This document shows positions 18,432 through 27,470 of a stretch of 64,000 bases of DNA, piece by piece; position 1 is the stretch's first letter; each line of letters starts with the position of its first letter. This stretch comes from JAWKVD01 sp041398225. GTDB taxonomy: Bacteria; Pseudomonadota; Alphaproteobacteria; Caulobacterales; Hyphomonadaceae. Where the stretch lies: NCBI GenBank assembly GCA_041398225.1, contig JAWKVD010000003.1:186001-250000 (forward strand), in the 5' to 3' direction. The notes below the pieces were generated by a model. It ran no database searches and had not been told where the DNA came from. It saw only the letters and a list, made by a program, of their open reading frames with translations. The position numbers and the translations under genes were made by a program.

Positions 18432-18930
18432 TCGCCCAGCGGCCGTCCTTCAGTTCGACGATGTAGAGCGAGTTGAACCGCGCCAGCTCCGATCCGTCGG
18501 CGCGGTAGCGCACGAAGGTCGTCAGCATGTGCGCCTTGGTCGGCCCGCACTGCACGATGCGCCGGTCGGCCCACGCCGAATGGTCCCAGCCGATCGCGGC
18601 GAGGCGCTCGAAACTGCCGGCCAGTTCGTCGGCGGACTGGATCACCCGCACCGAGCCGCTGGCGATCCGCACATGCGGGAAGTGCAGGCTCTCGCCCCAC
18701 GCCTCGGCGTCGCGGGCGTTGAAGCCGGTCATGAACCGGTCGGTCGCCTCGAAGGCCGGCGCGAAGGCGGGGCAGGCCGAGAAATCCGCGGAGGCGTCCG
18801 GCGCGAGCGTTTCGCGCGCCTCGCTTTCGGTGACGCTGATGTGCATGCATCCGGCCGCGACGGCGGCCAGCCCTGCGGCGAGCATGGCGGCGCCGAGGCG
18901 TTTCACGGCGGCGGTCCCTGGCGACGGCAT
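18403..18930 (-). CDS. SnoaL/NTF2-like lipoprotein
   Basis: The 175-residue product begins with a short signal sequence ending in VAAGC, a lipobox-like site that would leave Cys at about residue 27 for acylation. The mature part looks like a SnoaL/NTF2 cone: a helix (FEATDRFMTGFNARDAEAWGE), FPHVRI, and strands ending in ARFNSLYIVELKDGRWAIT. Members of this superfamily bind or convert small molecules, and many have no known role. The start ATG at 18930 has AGGGGAGA upstream, while longer in-frame extensions read as non-coding. Location is likely the inner face of an envelope membrane. Confidence 0.65.
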   Translation of the reverse strand: MPSPGTAAVKRLGAAMLAAGLAAVAAGCMHISVTESEARETLAPDASADFSACPAFAPAFEATDRFMTGFNARDAEAWGESLHFPHVRIASGSVRVIQSADELAGSFERLAAIGWDHSAWADRRIVQCGPTKAHMLTTFVRYRADGSELARFNSLYIVELKDGRWAITARSSFAP

Positions 18931-19004
18931 GGCGTGTCTCCCCTTGTTTGGTCTTGTTATGACCGGTCTTGTTTCGACTGGTCTGGCCGGTTCCGGACGC
19001 GGTC

Positions 19005-19056
19005 GCAAGCGGGGGGCGCAAGCGGGGCCCACAAGCGGGGGCCACAAGCGGGAAGG
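19005..19056. repeat. Four tandem copies of a 13-bp unit
   Basis: Consecutive 13-bp units built on GCAAGCGGGG / ACAAGCGGGG run from 19005 to 19056 in the promoter gap upstream of the SnoaL-like lipoprotein. The copies differ by a few bases. The gap 18931-19204 also holds related GGTCTTGTT duplications. This is a tandem duplication, not a CRISPR: units are contiguous with no spacers. Confidence 0.65.
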
Positions 19057-19204
19057 GGTCGCGCAGGCCGCCGGGTTTGCGGGCGAACCGCCATTACACG
19101 CCGGGGCAAGCTTGCCGAAGAAGCCGGATATAGCGCACACTGGCCCCGATCGCCCGTCCGTTCGGGCAAAACCGGCCCGTCCGGGCCTGCTTCAGAGGTG
19201 ACGA

Positions 19205-19480
19205 ATGTCCGCCATGCTGATCGCCGCCGTCCTGTTCGCTTCCGGTCCGCAGGAGGCGCCGGCGGCCGACGCCGCGCCGCCCCCGGCCGCCGCCGAGCAG
19301 CCGGTGAAGGCCGAAAAGCCCAAGCGCAAATGCCGGATGGAGCCGGTGACCGGTTCGCGCGCCCGCCTTCAGCGCGTGTGCACCGACGACCAGCTGGCCG
19401 AGGACACCCGCAAGGCCGTCACCAACATGCAGAACGCCACCTCCAGCATGCGGCTTCCCTCGTCGGCCGGCGGCGGCTGA
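19205..19480 (+). CDS. Small exported protein with paired cysteines, unknown
   Basis: This 91-residue protein has a short signal peptide (MSAMLIAAVLFASG), an Ala/Pro-rich linker, and a conserved-looking core CRMEPVTGSRARLQRVC with two cysteines 16 residues apart. A similar 'C..x.TGSR...VC' core is seen in many small secreted proteins of alphaproteobacteria, whose function is unknown. The ribosome site is AGAGGTGACG before ATG 19205. It converges with the TIR gene, with 46 bp between. Confidence 0.65.
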   Translation: MSAMLIAAVLFASGPQEAPAADAAPPPAAAEQPVKAEKPKRKCRMEPVTGSRARLQRVCTDDQLAEDTRKAVTNMQNATSSMRLPSSAGGG

Positions 19481-19526
19481 GACCAGGACCGGGTTCTGGG
19501 CGACGCGGCGCGCCCGCTTATCGACC

Positions 19527-20711
19527 TCATTCGTCCAGTTGCGCCGGAGTTTGGGCGTCCGACAGGGCTTCCTGGAGCCGTTCGGCGGACTGTTCCGCCT
19601 GCATGCGATCCAGCGACAGCTGATAGTATTCAAGCTGCGTCTGGTAGAGCTTCGCCTGTATCTCGATCAGGTCCTGCTGGGTTCTGACGCCGAGGATCTC
19701 CTCGAGGCTCGACGTTTGCGCGGGAATTTTCGGGGGCGCGGCGCCGGGCAGGCTTTGCAGCAGGGGCTGGTCCGGACTTCCGGCGAGCAACTGGATATAG
19801 GGCGAGCCGTTGACGCGGTTGTAGTCCTGCATCGCAATGCTGTCCGTTTTGACCGGCGCCTCCCAGATCACATTGATGCGCGCGATCACGCGGTTGGGGT
19901 CTTCCCTGTCGAGCTGCAGGCGCACGACTTCGCCGACGGCGATGCCGTTGAAGCGGACCTCGCTGCCTTCCGTCACCTCCGGAGGACCGTTGAAAATCAC
20001 GTCATAGGTCGCGATCTCGGGCCGCCAGCCGAAGAACTGGTACCAGACGATGAGACCGACATAGGCGGTCGCAAGCAGGCCTGCGACGGAGGTGATCTTC
20101 CACCACCACCGGAGCCGCATCCATCTCGACCACAGGCTGCGACGGCGCGCGGCGGCCAGCGAGGCGTCGGGGATCGCCACGGTCGCTCCGCCGAGTTCCG
20201 AAACCCAGAACCGGGTCATGATGCGCCACGGGCCGGGCGGCTGGCGCGACGACCATTCGCGCAGCTTCTGGGGATCGCCCTCGCTCATCAGCCGCGCCCA
20301 TTCGAGCCGCTTGCCGTCGCTGCACAGCGAGGCGATGCGCGTCAGCGTCTTCACCCAGCCGGCGTGATCGTCCTCGCCCCGCCACCCGGCGAGGTTTTCG
20401 GTCTGAAGCAGGTTGAAGGGCGGGGTCAGCTTGGTCGGCTGCAGGAAACAGGCGACGAGCTTCTCGCTTTCATGGGCGGCGGCGGCCTCGCCGCGCACCC
20501 AGCTGGATTCGAGCGCGGCCGGCGTCCAGCAGACCAGGACCACATGCGCCGACTTCAGCTTGGAGGCGATCTGCTCGTCGAAACTCGGCCCCGCCTCCAG
20601 CCGGGTGTCGAGCCAGACGTCAAACCCCAGCTCCTTGAGTTTGGCGACAATCGGCTCGACCTTGGTGGCGTCGCCGCGCTTGTAAGAGATAAAGACGTCC
20701 GGTCCCGCCAT
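19527..20711 (-). CDS. TIR domain - transmembrane - MCE (MlaD-like) domain fusion
   Basis: The 394-residue protein begins with a TIR domain (residues about 4-130): DVFISYKRGD, FDVWLDTRLEAG, VVLVCWTPAAL, then SSWVRGE, where Glu75 sits at the position of the catalytic glutamate of NAD-cleaving TIRs. A basic stretch and one transmembrane helix follow (about 206-226, ITSVAGLLATAYVGLIVWY). Residues about 235-312 are an MCE domain of the MlaD type (YDVIFNGPPEVTEGSEVRF, NGIAVGEVVRL, YIQLLAGSP). Residues 335-385 form a helical, coiled-coil-like tail. The topology would place TIR in the cytoplasm and MCE in the periplasm. MCE domains bind lipids; TIR domains signal or degrade NAD. The gene lies 61 bp after the M24B aminopeptidase gene on the same strand. 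Confidence 0.85.
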   Translation of the reverse strand: MAGPDVFISYKRGDATKVEPIVAKLKELGFDVWLDTRLEAGPSFDEQIASKLKSAHVVLVCWTPAALESSWVRGEAAAAHESEKLVACFLQPTKLTPPFNLLQTENLAGWRGEDDHAGWVKTLTRIASLCSDGKRLEWARLMSEGDPQKLREWSSRQPPGPWRIMTRFWVSELGGATVAIPDASLAAARRRSLWSRWMRLRWWWKITSVAGLLATAYVGLIVWYQFFGWRPEIATYDVIFNGPPEVTEGSEVRFNGIAVGEVVRLQLDREDPNRVIARINVIWEAPVKTDSIAMQDYNRVNGSPYIQLLAGSPDQPLLQSLPGAAPPKIPAQTSSLEEILGVRTQQDLIEIQAKLYQTQLEYYQLSLDRMQAEQSAERLQEALSDAQTPAQLDE

Positions 20712-20772
20712 TAAACCAGCCCCCCAACCATTGCCTCTCTCAGTCCGGTGTGGACCAAAACAGGCGGGGAGG

Positions 20773-22584
20773 TCAAAGCGGCGCGCAGGCCTCGGCGAGC
20801 CAGGCGCGGTCGTCTTCGGGCATCAGCGGGCCGATCTCGGCCAGCACGCGCGCGTGATAGCGGTCGAGCCACAGCCATTCCTGTTCGCTGAGCATGCCCT
20901 TCTCGATCAGGCGGCGATCGATCGGCGCCAGCGTGAGCGGCTCGAAGCCGAGCATCTCGCGGTCGCCGCCGGGGATCGCCTTGGCCTCGGTGACGAATTG
21001 CAGGTTCTCGATGCGGATGCCCCACGCGCCTTCGCGATAATAGCCGGGCTCGTTCGAGACGATCATGCCTGGCGCCAGCGGCACATTGTTGGGAACCTTC
21101 GCGATCCGCTGCGGACCTTCATGCACGCCGAGATAGGACCCGACGCCATGGCCGGTGCCGTGGTCGTAATCGAAGCCCGCCTCCCACAGCGACATGCGCG
21201 CCAGCACGTCGAGCGCCGAGCCCGACGTGCCTTTCGGGAAGCGCACGCGCGACAGCGCGATATGCCCTTTGAGTACGCGGGTGAAGCGGTCGCGCATTTC
21301 CGCGGTCGGCTCGCCGATCGCCATGGTGCGCGTGACGTCGGTGGTGCCGTCGAGATACTGCCCGCCCGAGTCGAGCAGGAACAGCGTGCCGCGTTCGAGC
21401 TTGCGGTTGGTCGAGACGTCGGGCCGGTAGTGGTTGATCGCGGCGTTGGGCCCGGCCGAGGAGATCGCGAAGAAGGACAGATCCTTCAGCTCGCCGGTCA
21501 TCTCGCGGAATTCCTCGACCTTCTTGGCCGCGTCGATTTCGGAGACCTCGCCGGTCTGTCCGTTTTCGTCGAACCAGCGCAGGAAGCGCGACAGCGCCGC
21601 GCCGTCGCGCCGGTGCGCGGCCTTCGATCCCTCGATCTCGACCGCGTTCTTGCACGCGCGCGGCAGGGCGCACGGATCGGCGGCGCGCGTCACCTGCGCG
21701 CCGGCCCGGTCGAGCGTGTTGAAGAACCACGCCGAGGCCAGAGACGGGTCGAGGCTGACCTTCTTGCCCGAGAGTTTCACCATGCGGTGTTCGATCTCGC
21801 TGGCGGGGCGCAGCGAGACTTCGTTGCCGAGATGCGCGCCGAGACCGGGGCCGACCTTCTGCCCGTTGAGGAACAGTTCGGCCTGGCCGTCGGCGAACAC
21901 GATCGCGCGGCCCAGCGGCAGCGGCGTGCAGTCGACGTCGCCGCCGCGAATGTTGAACAGCCAGGCGATGGAGGCCGGCGAGGTCAGCACCGTCGCCTCG
22001 ACGCCCTGTTCCTTGAGCAGCCTGCCGATGCGCGCGCGTTTGTCGGCCGAGCTTTCGCCCGCATACTTGATGTCGTGGGGGACGACCTGCGCCAGCGGTT
22101 CGGGCGGACGGTCTTTCCAGGCCGCGTCGATCGGGTTGTGCGCGACCGCGACGAGTTCGGCGCCGGCCTTCTTCGCGGCGCTCTCCAGCCTGGCGAGCGC
22201 ATCGGGGCTCATCAGCGTCGCGTCGTATCCGATTTTGGAGCCCGAAAGGTTCTGCCCGGCGAGCCAGCCGAACGGGCCCAGATCCATCAGGTCGCCGACC
22301 TGGAACAGCGACTTGTCGAGCTGGCGGGCGGCCTGAAGCGTGTAGCGCCCGTCGACGAACACGATGGCGGACTTCGCGAACACGAAGGCCGCGCCCGCCG
22401 AACCGGTGAAGCCGGTCGCCCATGACAGGCGTTCATTGCAGGCGGGCAGATACTCGTTCTGATATTCGTCGTCGTGCGGGATGTAGAAACCGTCGAGCCC
22501 CTGCGCCTTCATCTGCGCGCGCAGCGCCGGCAGGTTGGTTCGCCCGAGGTCTGGTCCGCCGATTACGTCGTAGGTCTGTCTCAT
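20773..22584 (-). CDS. pepP: Xaa-Pro aminopeptidase (M24B family)
   Basis: This 603-residue protein has the three-domain layout of eukaryotic-type aminopeptidase P. Two creatinase-like N-terminal domains come first (LRAQMKAQGLDGFYIPHDDEY, RLSWATGFTGSAG), then the pita-bread catalytic domain. The metal-binding residues are visible in LLDSGGQYLDGTTDVTRT (two Asp), GHGVGSYLGVHEG (His), NEPGYY (Glu) and IRIENL (Glu). It should remove N-terminal residues preceding proline, with two Mn or Zn ions, in the cytoplasm. Length and domain order match the long bacterial form. The ATG at 22584 gives the expected N-terminus. Short tandem repeats lie just upstream (22600-22660). Confidence 0.9.
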   Translation of the reverse strand: MRQTYDVIGGPDLGRTNLPALRAQMKAQGLDGFYIPHDDEYQNEYLPACNERLSWATGFTGSAGAAFVFAKSAIVFVDGRYTLQAARQLDKSLFQVGDLMDLGPFGWLAGQNLSGSKIGYDATLMSPDALARLESAAKKAGAELVAVAHNPIDAAWKDRPPEPLAQVVPHDIKYAGESSADKRARIGRLLKEQGVEATVLTSPASIAWLFNIRGGDVDCTPLPLGRAIVFADGQAELFLNGQKVGPGLGAHLGNEVSLRPASEIEHRMVKLSGKKVSLDPSLASAWFFNTLDRAGAQVTRAADPCALPRACKNAVEIEGSKAAHRRDGAALSRFLRWFDENGQTGEVSEIDAAKKVEEFREMTGELKDLSFFAISSAGPNAAINHYRPDVSTNRKLERGTLFLLDSGGQYLDGTTDVTRTMAIGEPTAEMRDRFTRVLKGHIALSRVRFPKGTSGSALDVLARMSLWEAGFDYDHGTGHGVGSYLGVHEGPQRIAKVPNNVPLAPGMIVSNEPGYYREGAWGIRIENLQFVTEAKAIPGGDREMLGFEPLTLAPIDRRLIEKGMLSEQEWLWLDRYHARVLAEIGPLMPEDDRAWLAEACAPL

Positions 22585-22761
22585 GTGCGATCCGGTGCTG
22601 AACGGCCAAACGCTAGGCGGCCAAATGCTGTACGGGTCGGATGCTGTGCGGGGCCGGTTGGTCCGGACGCACGCGCGGGGAGGGGCCGCGCCGATCCTGC
22701 ATCCCTAGGGTAGGCGCCCGGCGGCCGCGCCGCAATGGCCGCGCACGGCGATGCTGCGCTT

Positions 22762-23634
22762 TCAGGCGGCGGCTGGGCCGGGGCGTTCGTAAACCAGCGT
22801 CGACCAGCCATGCAGCCGCCCGCGCCGCACGAGGGTGAGTCCCTGTCCGCGATAGGCGGCCTTTACCTGCGGCTCCTGGAAGGCGAGCAGGCCGGACAGG
22901 ATCACCCGTCCGCCGGGGCGCACCAGTTTGGCGATGTCGGGCGCCAGATGCACCAGCGGGCGCGCGAGAATGTTGGCCATCACCAGATCGTAGGGCGCGC
23001 GCGTGCGGATCGCGACATGGTTGGCGCCGGTCGCCGTCATCAGGCGCAGGCGCGGGCCGGTATGGTTGTTGCGGGCGTTCTCGCGCGCGACGCGGACCGA
23101 TTCCGGATCGATGTCGGTTCCCAGAACCGAGGTCGCCCCGGCCTTCAGCGCGGCGATCGACAAGACCGCCGAGCCGGTTCCGATGTCGAGCACGCGGCCG
23201 AGCGGGCGCGAGCGGGCGAGTTCGGCCAGCGCCAGCAGGCAGCCCTTGGTGGTGCCGTGATGCCCGGTGCCGAAGGCCGGGCCGGCCTCGATCCACACCG
23301 GGATGCGGCCGCCGCCCGCCCGCGCCAGCTGATGCGCGCCGGCGACCACGAAGGGTCCGGCCTCGACCGCGGGCAGGCCTTCGAGCGAGACCGCGACCCA
23401 GTCCTTGTCCTCCAGCGGCAGCACGGCGGGGCTGAGGCCCGGCGCCTCGGCGGCGATGATCGCGGCGACCTGTTCGGCGATGTCCTGGTCGAGACAGAAA
23501 GCGTCGAGGCTCCACGCCGTCTTCGAGGCCTCCTCGATCGAGACCGCCGAGGCCGGCGGCGGATCGAGCGCCATCAGCATGTCCGAAATCCGTTCGGCTT
23601 CCGGGCGGGAAAGCTGGACATGAACCTGATACAT
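22762..23634 (-). CDS. prmA: Ribosomal protein L11 methyltransferase-like protein
   Basis: The 290-residue protein has the N-terminal substrate-recruiting domain and C-terminal Rossmann methyltransferase domain of PrmA. Diagnostic motifs are PAFGTGHHGTTKGCL, LDIGTGSAVLSIAALKAGA, GTDIDPESVRVARENARNN, and the catalytic-loop pattern LVMANILARPL. It should trimethylate amino groups of ribosomal protein L11 using SAM. The start ATG 23634 (MYQVHVQLSRPEAERI) matches the family; a longer open frame upstream is not coding-like. It is separated from the downstream aminopeptidase gene by about 180 bp. Confidence 0.9.
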   Translation of the reverse strand: MYQVHVQLSRPEAERISDMLMALDPPPASAVSIEEASKTAWSLDAFCLDQDIAEQVAAIIAAEAPGLSPAVLPLEDKDWVAVSLEGLPAVEAGPFVVAGAHQLARAGGGRIPVWIEAGPAFGTGHHGTTKGCLLALAELARSRPLGRVLDIGTGSAVLSIAALKAGATSVLGTDIDPESVRVARENARNNHTGPRLRLMTATGANHVAIRTRAPYDLVMANILARPLVHLAPDIAKLVRPGGRVILSGLLAFQEPQVKAAYRGQGLTLVRRGRLHGWSTLVYERPGPAAA

Positions 23635-23750
23635 GGTCTCGCGCCTTTCTGGTCGCGCGGCGAAGGCCGGCGGACAGCCGGGTAACGCAGAGCGCGGCGC
23701 GAGGCCAGTCCCGGTCGCGCCCAAGTGTGCGGCGCACGCCGGTTTGGGGC

Positions 23751-26078
23751 CTAGGGCTGGAAGGTCAGCCGTGCGGCGGTGGTGTCGCCGGTCTGGATCG
23801 GCAGGGCGGTGTCCGGGCGCGGCGGGGCGAGGGGCGCGGAATCGGCCGGAAGGCCCGCCCAGACGCCCGTGACGATCCACGGCGCGGGATCGGCGTCGAG
23901 GGCGGACGGCGTGCCGTCCGGTCGCCGGTCGGGCGCGAGGTCGAAGCGCACCAGCATCTCGTTGCACGAGCGTCCGACGCAATCGAAGGTCACGGCGCGG
24001 CCGAGCGTTTGCGACAGGTCGGCGGTCTCAGGGGCGCTTTGCAGCCGGGCCGCGCGCACCCCGGCCGAGGCCGGCGCCCGCACCCGGATCATGCGCGCGC
24101 CCGGAGCGGCGATGCGCAGCGTCACGGCGCCTTTTCCGGCGGTGCGGCTGTCGGCGACGGTTTCGACGGTGACGTTGTAGCCGTCCGGATAGGGCGCGCG
24201 GCGGACGCCGACTTTCGCGGGCGCGCCGGGCATGAAGGTGTCGTCGGTCAGGCTGAACGCGTCGCGCACCGCCTGCGGCATCGCCTTGTAGGGTCCGTAG
24301 ACGGCGAGATCGGCGGTCTGCCGGTCGAGGTCGAGCCGCGTCATGTAGTTGTAGGCGATCGGCGTGTCGCGCGAGGCCGCCGGCAGGACCAGGGTGAAGC
24401 CCGAAGCGATCACGAGGCCGGCGGCGAGCGGCGTCAGCGTCATGCGCGCCGCGCCCGGCTGCGGCCGCAGCAACGGCAGGAAGGGCGCCAGCGCCAGCGC
24501 CTCGACCAGTCCGAAGACCGGCGCGATGGCGAGGCCGAGCATGCTGTCGAGCAGGTAGATCACCGGCAGGAAGACGATCAGCGTCGCCACGGCCGCGACC
24601 GGCCACAGATAGGGGCGGGTCGCCGGGTAGACCCAGGTCGCGACGGCGACGGGGATGAACGCGATCGCCGGGATCACGAACAGGATCGATGCGCCCGGCA
24701 CCTGTCCGGAAAGCGCGAGGCCGACGGCGAGGAACCAGAACCAGCCCGAGGAGAACAATCGTCCGCTGGAGCTGCGCCGCCCCATCAGGGCGAGCAGGCC
24801 GATGATCGCCATCACCGTCAGCAGGAAGATGACGAGGTTGAACGCCTGCGGGTAGGCCCACCAGAATTGCGCCTCGGGCCGCACCAGGCCGAACAGCCAC
24901 AGCGCGACGAAGGCCAGCGCGCCCGCCGCGATCAGCGTCAGCGGCGGCAGCAGGAAGGCGCGCACGTCGAAGCGCGGCGCCGAGGTCTCGCGCGCCGGCC
25001 GCAGGAACAGCACGACCGACAGCAGCAGCGCGCCGGCCAGAATGACCATGCCGACAAGGCTGGGGACGACGACGAGGAAGCGCGTTCCGAAGTCGGAATA
25101 GACAAGATCGGAGGGCTTGGCCTTGCCGGTGCTGGAGAAGGCGTTGGCCGCCGCCAGCGCCTGATCGCCCATATGCTGCACGCTGCGCGGGTCGAGTTCG
25201 GCGAGGTCGTCGCGGCTGGTGTGGTAGAAGGCGAGGCCGTCGCCGATGGCGATGTTGATGCCGGCGTGTCCGGCGTCGAGGTGAACGCTGAGGTCGGTCG
25301 AGTTCGGCATGCGTTCATAGACCGCCGCCGTCATCGAGTTCGCCACCGGGCGGTGCGCGTGCTGCGCCCACGGCGTCACCACCTCGCCATTGGGGCGGCT
25401 GGTCTCGAACATCAGCGCCGGGCCGCGCACGCCGCGCGCCTCCAGATTGATCATCGCGCCGACGTCGTAGCCATAGGATTTGTTGTCGGTGAACGCCTGC
25501 GCGCCGAGAAGCGCGGCTTCCTCGCCGTCGGTGATCAGGAACAGCACCGGGCCCTGCGGCGGCGCGCGCTTGTAGAGGCTGGCGATCTCCAGCAGCACCG
25601 CGACCCCGACGCCGTCGTCGCCATAGCCGGGGCTGGCGTCGACGCTGTCATAATGGGCGGTGAGCACCGTCACCGGCCCTTTGAGCGGACCGTCGGGAGC
25701 GGCGAGGAAGGTGATGTTCTGCACGCGGGCGCAGCGCACGATGGTGCGGTCCGGGCGCGACAGGCACGCCGTTTCGTCGTGCACGTCGGGCGCGTAGCCG
25801 AGGGCGCCGATCTCTTTGAGAAGTCGTTCGCGGGCGGCGTCCAGCGCGTCGCTGTCGACCGGGTGCGGCGTGCCGTCGAGCACGCGCGTGAGACGTTCGA
25901 CGGCGCGCCCGGCGTCGAACGCTTCGGGCGGGTTCTCGGTCCGGACCGGTCCGGGCTCGACGATCGCGCCGCGAAACCAGAACGCCGCGACGAGCAGGAT
26001 CGCGACCGCCAGCGGCCAGAATCGCGCAAACTGTGCGACGGCCCGCAGTCCGCCGGACGCCTCGCTTCGCTCGTTCAT
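23751..26078 (-). CDS. M28 family peptidase with C-terminal multi-helix membrane domain
   Basis: The 775-residue protein has an N-terminal membrane anchor (about 20-37), an M28 zinc-peptidase domain, and then roughly eight transmembrane helices before a soluble C-terminal domain. The peptidase domain shows the zinc-ligand pattern: TAHYDSV (His), GDDGVGVAVLLE (bridging Asp), ITDGEEAALLG (catalytic and ligand Glu), NLEARG, and FYHTSRDD (His). This order matches the ER/vacuolar M28 membrane peptidases (ERMP1/Pff1-like) and bacterial homologues. The peptidase domain should face the periplasm. Substrates are unknown. The ATG at 26078 is followed by the expected short cytoplasmic segment. Confidence 0.85.
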   Translation of the reverse strand: MNERSEASGGLRAVAQFARFWPLAVAILLVAAFWFRGAIVEPGPVRTENPPEAFDAGRAVERLTRVLDGTPHPVDSDALDAARERLLKEIGALGYAPDVHDETACLSRPDRTIVRCARVQNITFLAAPDGPLKGPVTVLTAHYDSVDASPGYGDDGVGVAVLLEIASLYKRAPPQGPVLFLITDGEEAALLGAQAFTDNKSYGYDVGAMINLEARGVRGPALMFETSRPNGEVVTPWAQHAHRPVANSMTAAVYERMPNSTDLSVHLDAGHAGINIAIGDGLAFYHTSRDDLAELDPRSVQHMGDQALAAANAFSSTGKAKPSDLVYSDFGTRFLVVVPSLVGMVILAGALLLSVVLFLRPARETSAPRFDVRAFLLPPLTLIAAGALAFVALWLFGLVRPEAQFWWAYPQAFNLVIFLLTVMAIIGLLALMGRRSSSGRLFSSGWFWFLAVGLALSGQVPGASILFVIPAIAFIPVAVATWVYPATRPYLWPVAAVATLIVFLPVIYLLDSMLGLAIAPVFGLVEALALAPFLPLLRPQPGAARMTLTPLAAGLVIASGFTLVLPAASRDTPIAYNYMTRLDLDRQTADLAVYGPYKAMPQAVRDAFSLTDDTFMPGAPAKVGVRRAPYPDGYNVTVETVADSRTAGKGAVTLRIAAPGARMIRVRAPASAGVRAARLQSAPETADLSQTLGRAVTFDCVGRSCNEMLVRFDLAPDRRPDGTPSALDADPAPWIVTGVWAGLPADSAPLAPPRPDTALPIQTGDTTAARLTFQP

Positions 26079-26162
26079 GTCGGCCTCTCCCCGCGCGGTT
26101 TCCGCGTTCTCGCCGGGACAATGACGGGCGCGGGCATGGCGGTCAACGCGCGCGCGGCGGGG

Positions 26163-27335
26163 TTACAGCAGATGCGCCTCGGCCTCGTCGCGATGCTTCT
26201 TGAGATACTTCATGAACGGCGTGCCGCCGGTGCCGATGTCGGTGTCGTTTCCGGCCGCGTCGCGCGACTGCTTGTTGATGTAGCTGGCGGCGTATTCGAG
26301 ATGGCGGGTGCGGAACCGCGCAAGGCTGCGGACATTGTCGTTATACGCCTCGCGCAGGGCGCTGGTCTCCGCGCCGGCGATGAATTCGCGCACCCGGCTA
26401 TGCGCGCGCACGTCCTCGATGAAGCGGCGGTGCGCGGGCGGACGGTACATGTGCAGTTCGTCGAGGAAGGTGCGCAGCGGATCGCCGGCGTGGCCGACCC
26501 CCAGAAGCGCGTCCATCGCCGGAACGATCGAGGACTGCGATCCGGTCTGGCCGCGAAACGCCTGCGGCTCGCCGCGCGTCTCGGCGACGCCCTCATAGAT
26601 CAGCCCGGCGCCGAGCGCGGGGTTGTCCTTCCAGCCATGGATGTAGGGGCGCACGCGGTGGAAATAGATGTAGGGATCGCAGCGTTCGGGCATTCGGTCG
26701 AAGATGGCGTTGATGTCGGTCCACGCGGCCTGCATCGCGGCGAGTTCGGCTTCGGCGGCTGCGGCCTCGCCCCGGTCGGCGGCGGCGATCAACGCCGGCG
26801 TGCGGGCCAGAAGCTCGCCGGCGCGCGCCTCGATCGCCACATGCACCAGCACGAACCAGCACTCGTCCTGCCCGGCGAGGAAGTTCTGGATCATGTAGAT
26901 GTTGTCGAGCGCGATCGGCGCGGACCGGTCGAAGCGGTCCCAATTGTCCAGCACATAGGCCGAGTAGGGCAGCAGCGGCGGCTGGCCGAGACGCTTGCCG
27001 ACCGTCCAGATCGGCTGCGCGAGGCAGGCGGGAAGCCGCGCCGGCGCTTCGGGCTCGCCCCAGACATAGGACTGCACCAGGAAGGACAGCCGCACCATCG
27101 CCATGCGGATCTCGGTCTCGGACGCCTCGGCGCAGAAGCGCGCCAGGTCGATGACCGGCAGGCGCTCGAGATGGGCGCGGATGCGCCCCGTCAGCAGGGT
27201 GCGCGGCAGGTCGCGGGCGGCCTCCTCCAGGGGCGAAAGTTCGCCCGGAAGGGTTATGTCCGCAGCGTCATGCGAGCAAAGATACCCCCTGCTTTCAGTG
27301 ATATCGTAGTTGGATAGCCCCAGCATTGTCGACAT
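26163..27335 (-). CDS. Indoleamine 2,3-dioxygenase
   Basis: This 390-residue heme protein should open the indole ring of tryptophan with O2 to give N-formylkynurenine. The family signatures are present: FRGQTGSQSSIVPAMD (the substrate-pocket loop, close to the mammalian GGSAGQSS segment), LLGVGH, and RFRTRHLEYAASYI with proximal heme ligand His345. Length and order fit bacterial members of the family. No other kynurenine-pathway gene is in the window. The ATG at 27335 has GGGAGGA upstream at a longish spacing, and this ribosome site lies inside an 8-bp hairpin (27346-27376). The gene follows the lipoprotein at 27471 on the same strand. Confidence 0.85.
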   Translation of the reverse strand: MSTMLGLSNYDITESRGYLCSHDAADITLPGELSPLEEAARDLPRTLLTGRIRAHLERLPVIDLARFCAEASETEIRMAMVRLSFLVQSYVWGEPEAPARLPACLAQPIWTVGKRLGQPPLLPYSAYVLDNWDRFDRSAPIALDNIYMIQNFLAGQDECWFVLVHVAIEARAGELLARTPALIAAADRGEAAAAEAELAAMQAAWTDINAIFDRMPERCDPYIYFHRVRPYIHGWKDNPALGAGLIYEGVAETRGEPQAFRGQTGSQSSIVPAMDALLGVGHAGDPLRTFLDELHMYRPPAHRRFIEDVRAHSRVREFIAGAETSALREAYNDNVRSLARFRTRHLEYAASYINKQSRDAAGNDTDIGTGGTPFMKYLKKHRDEAEAHLL

Positions 27336-27345
27336 GGAGAAGAAA

Positions 27346-27376
27346 TCCTCCCGGGATTCGCGATTTCGCGGGAGGA
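27346..27376 (-). promoter_or_regulatory. Hairpin covering the ribosome binding site of the dioxygenase gene
   Basis: Arms TCCTCCCG (27346-27353) and CGGGAGGA (27369-27376) are perfectly complementary with a 15-base loop. In the leftward transcript the promoter-distal arm carries GGGAGGA, the best ribosome site for the ATG at 27335. Folding would hide it. It may regulate translation, or simply be a chance feature of GC-rich leader sequence. Confidence 0.35.
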
Positions 27377-27470
27377 AACACGCGCGCGTGCGCGCTGTAA
27401 AGTTGCGGTCTGTTGAGCCGCGCCGGGGCGAGACGGCCCGCAGAAGGCGCCGAGACGGCCCCGGGACGGG

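Noticed and set aside
19005..19056. Possible short CRISPR array
   Set aside because: Units are 13 bp and contiguous without spacers, and no cas gene is in the window.
23727..27317. Long rightward open frame opposite the M28 peptidase and dioxygenase
   Set aside because: The same mirror effect: it spans two well-supported leftward genes and their gap, and shows no recognisable motif.
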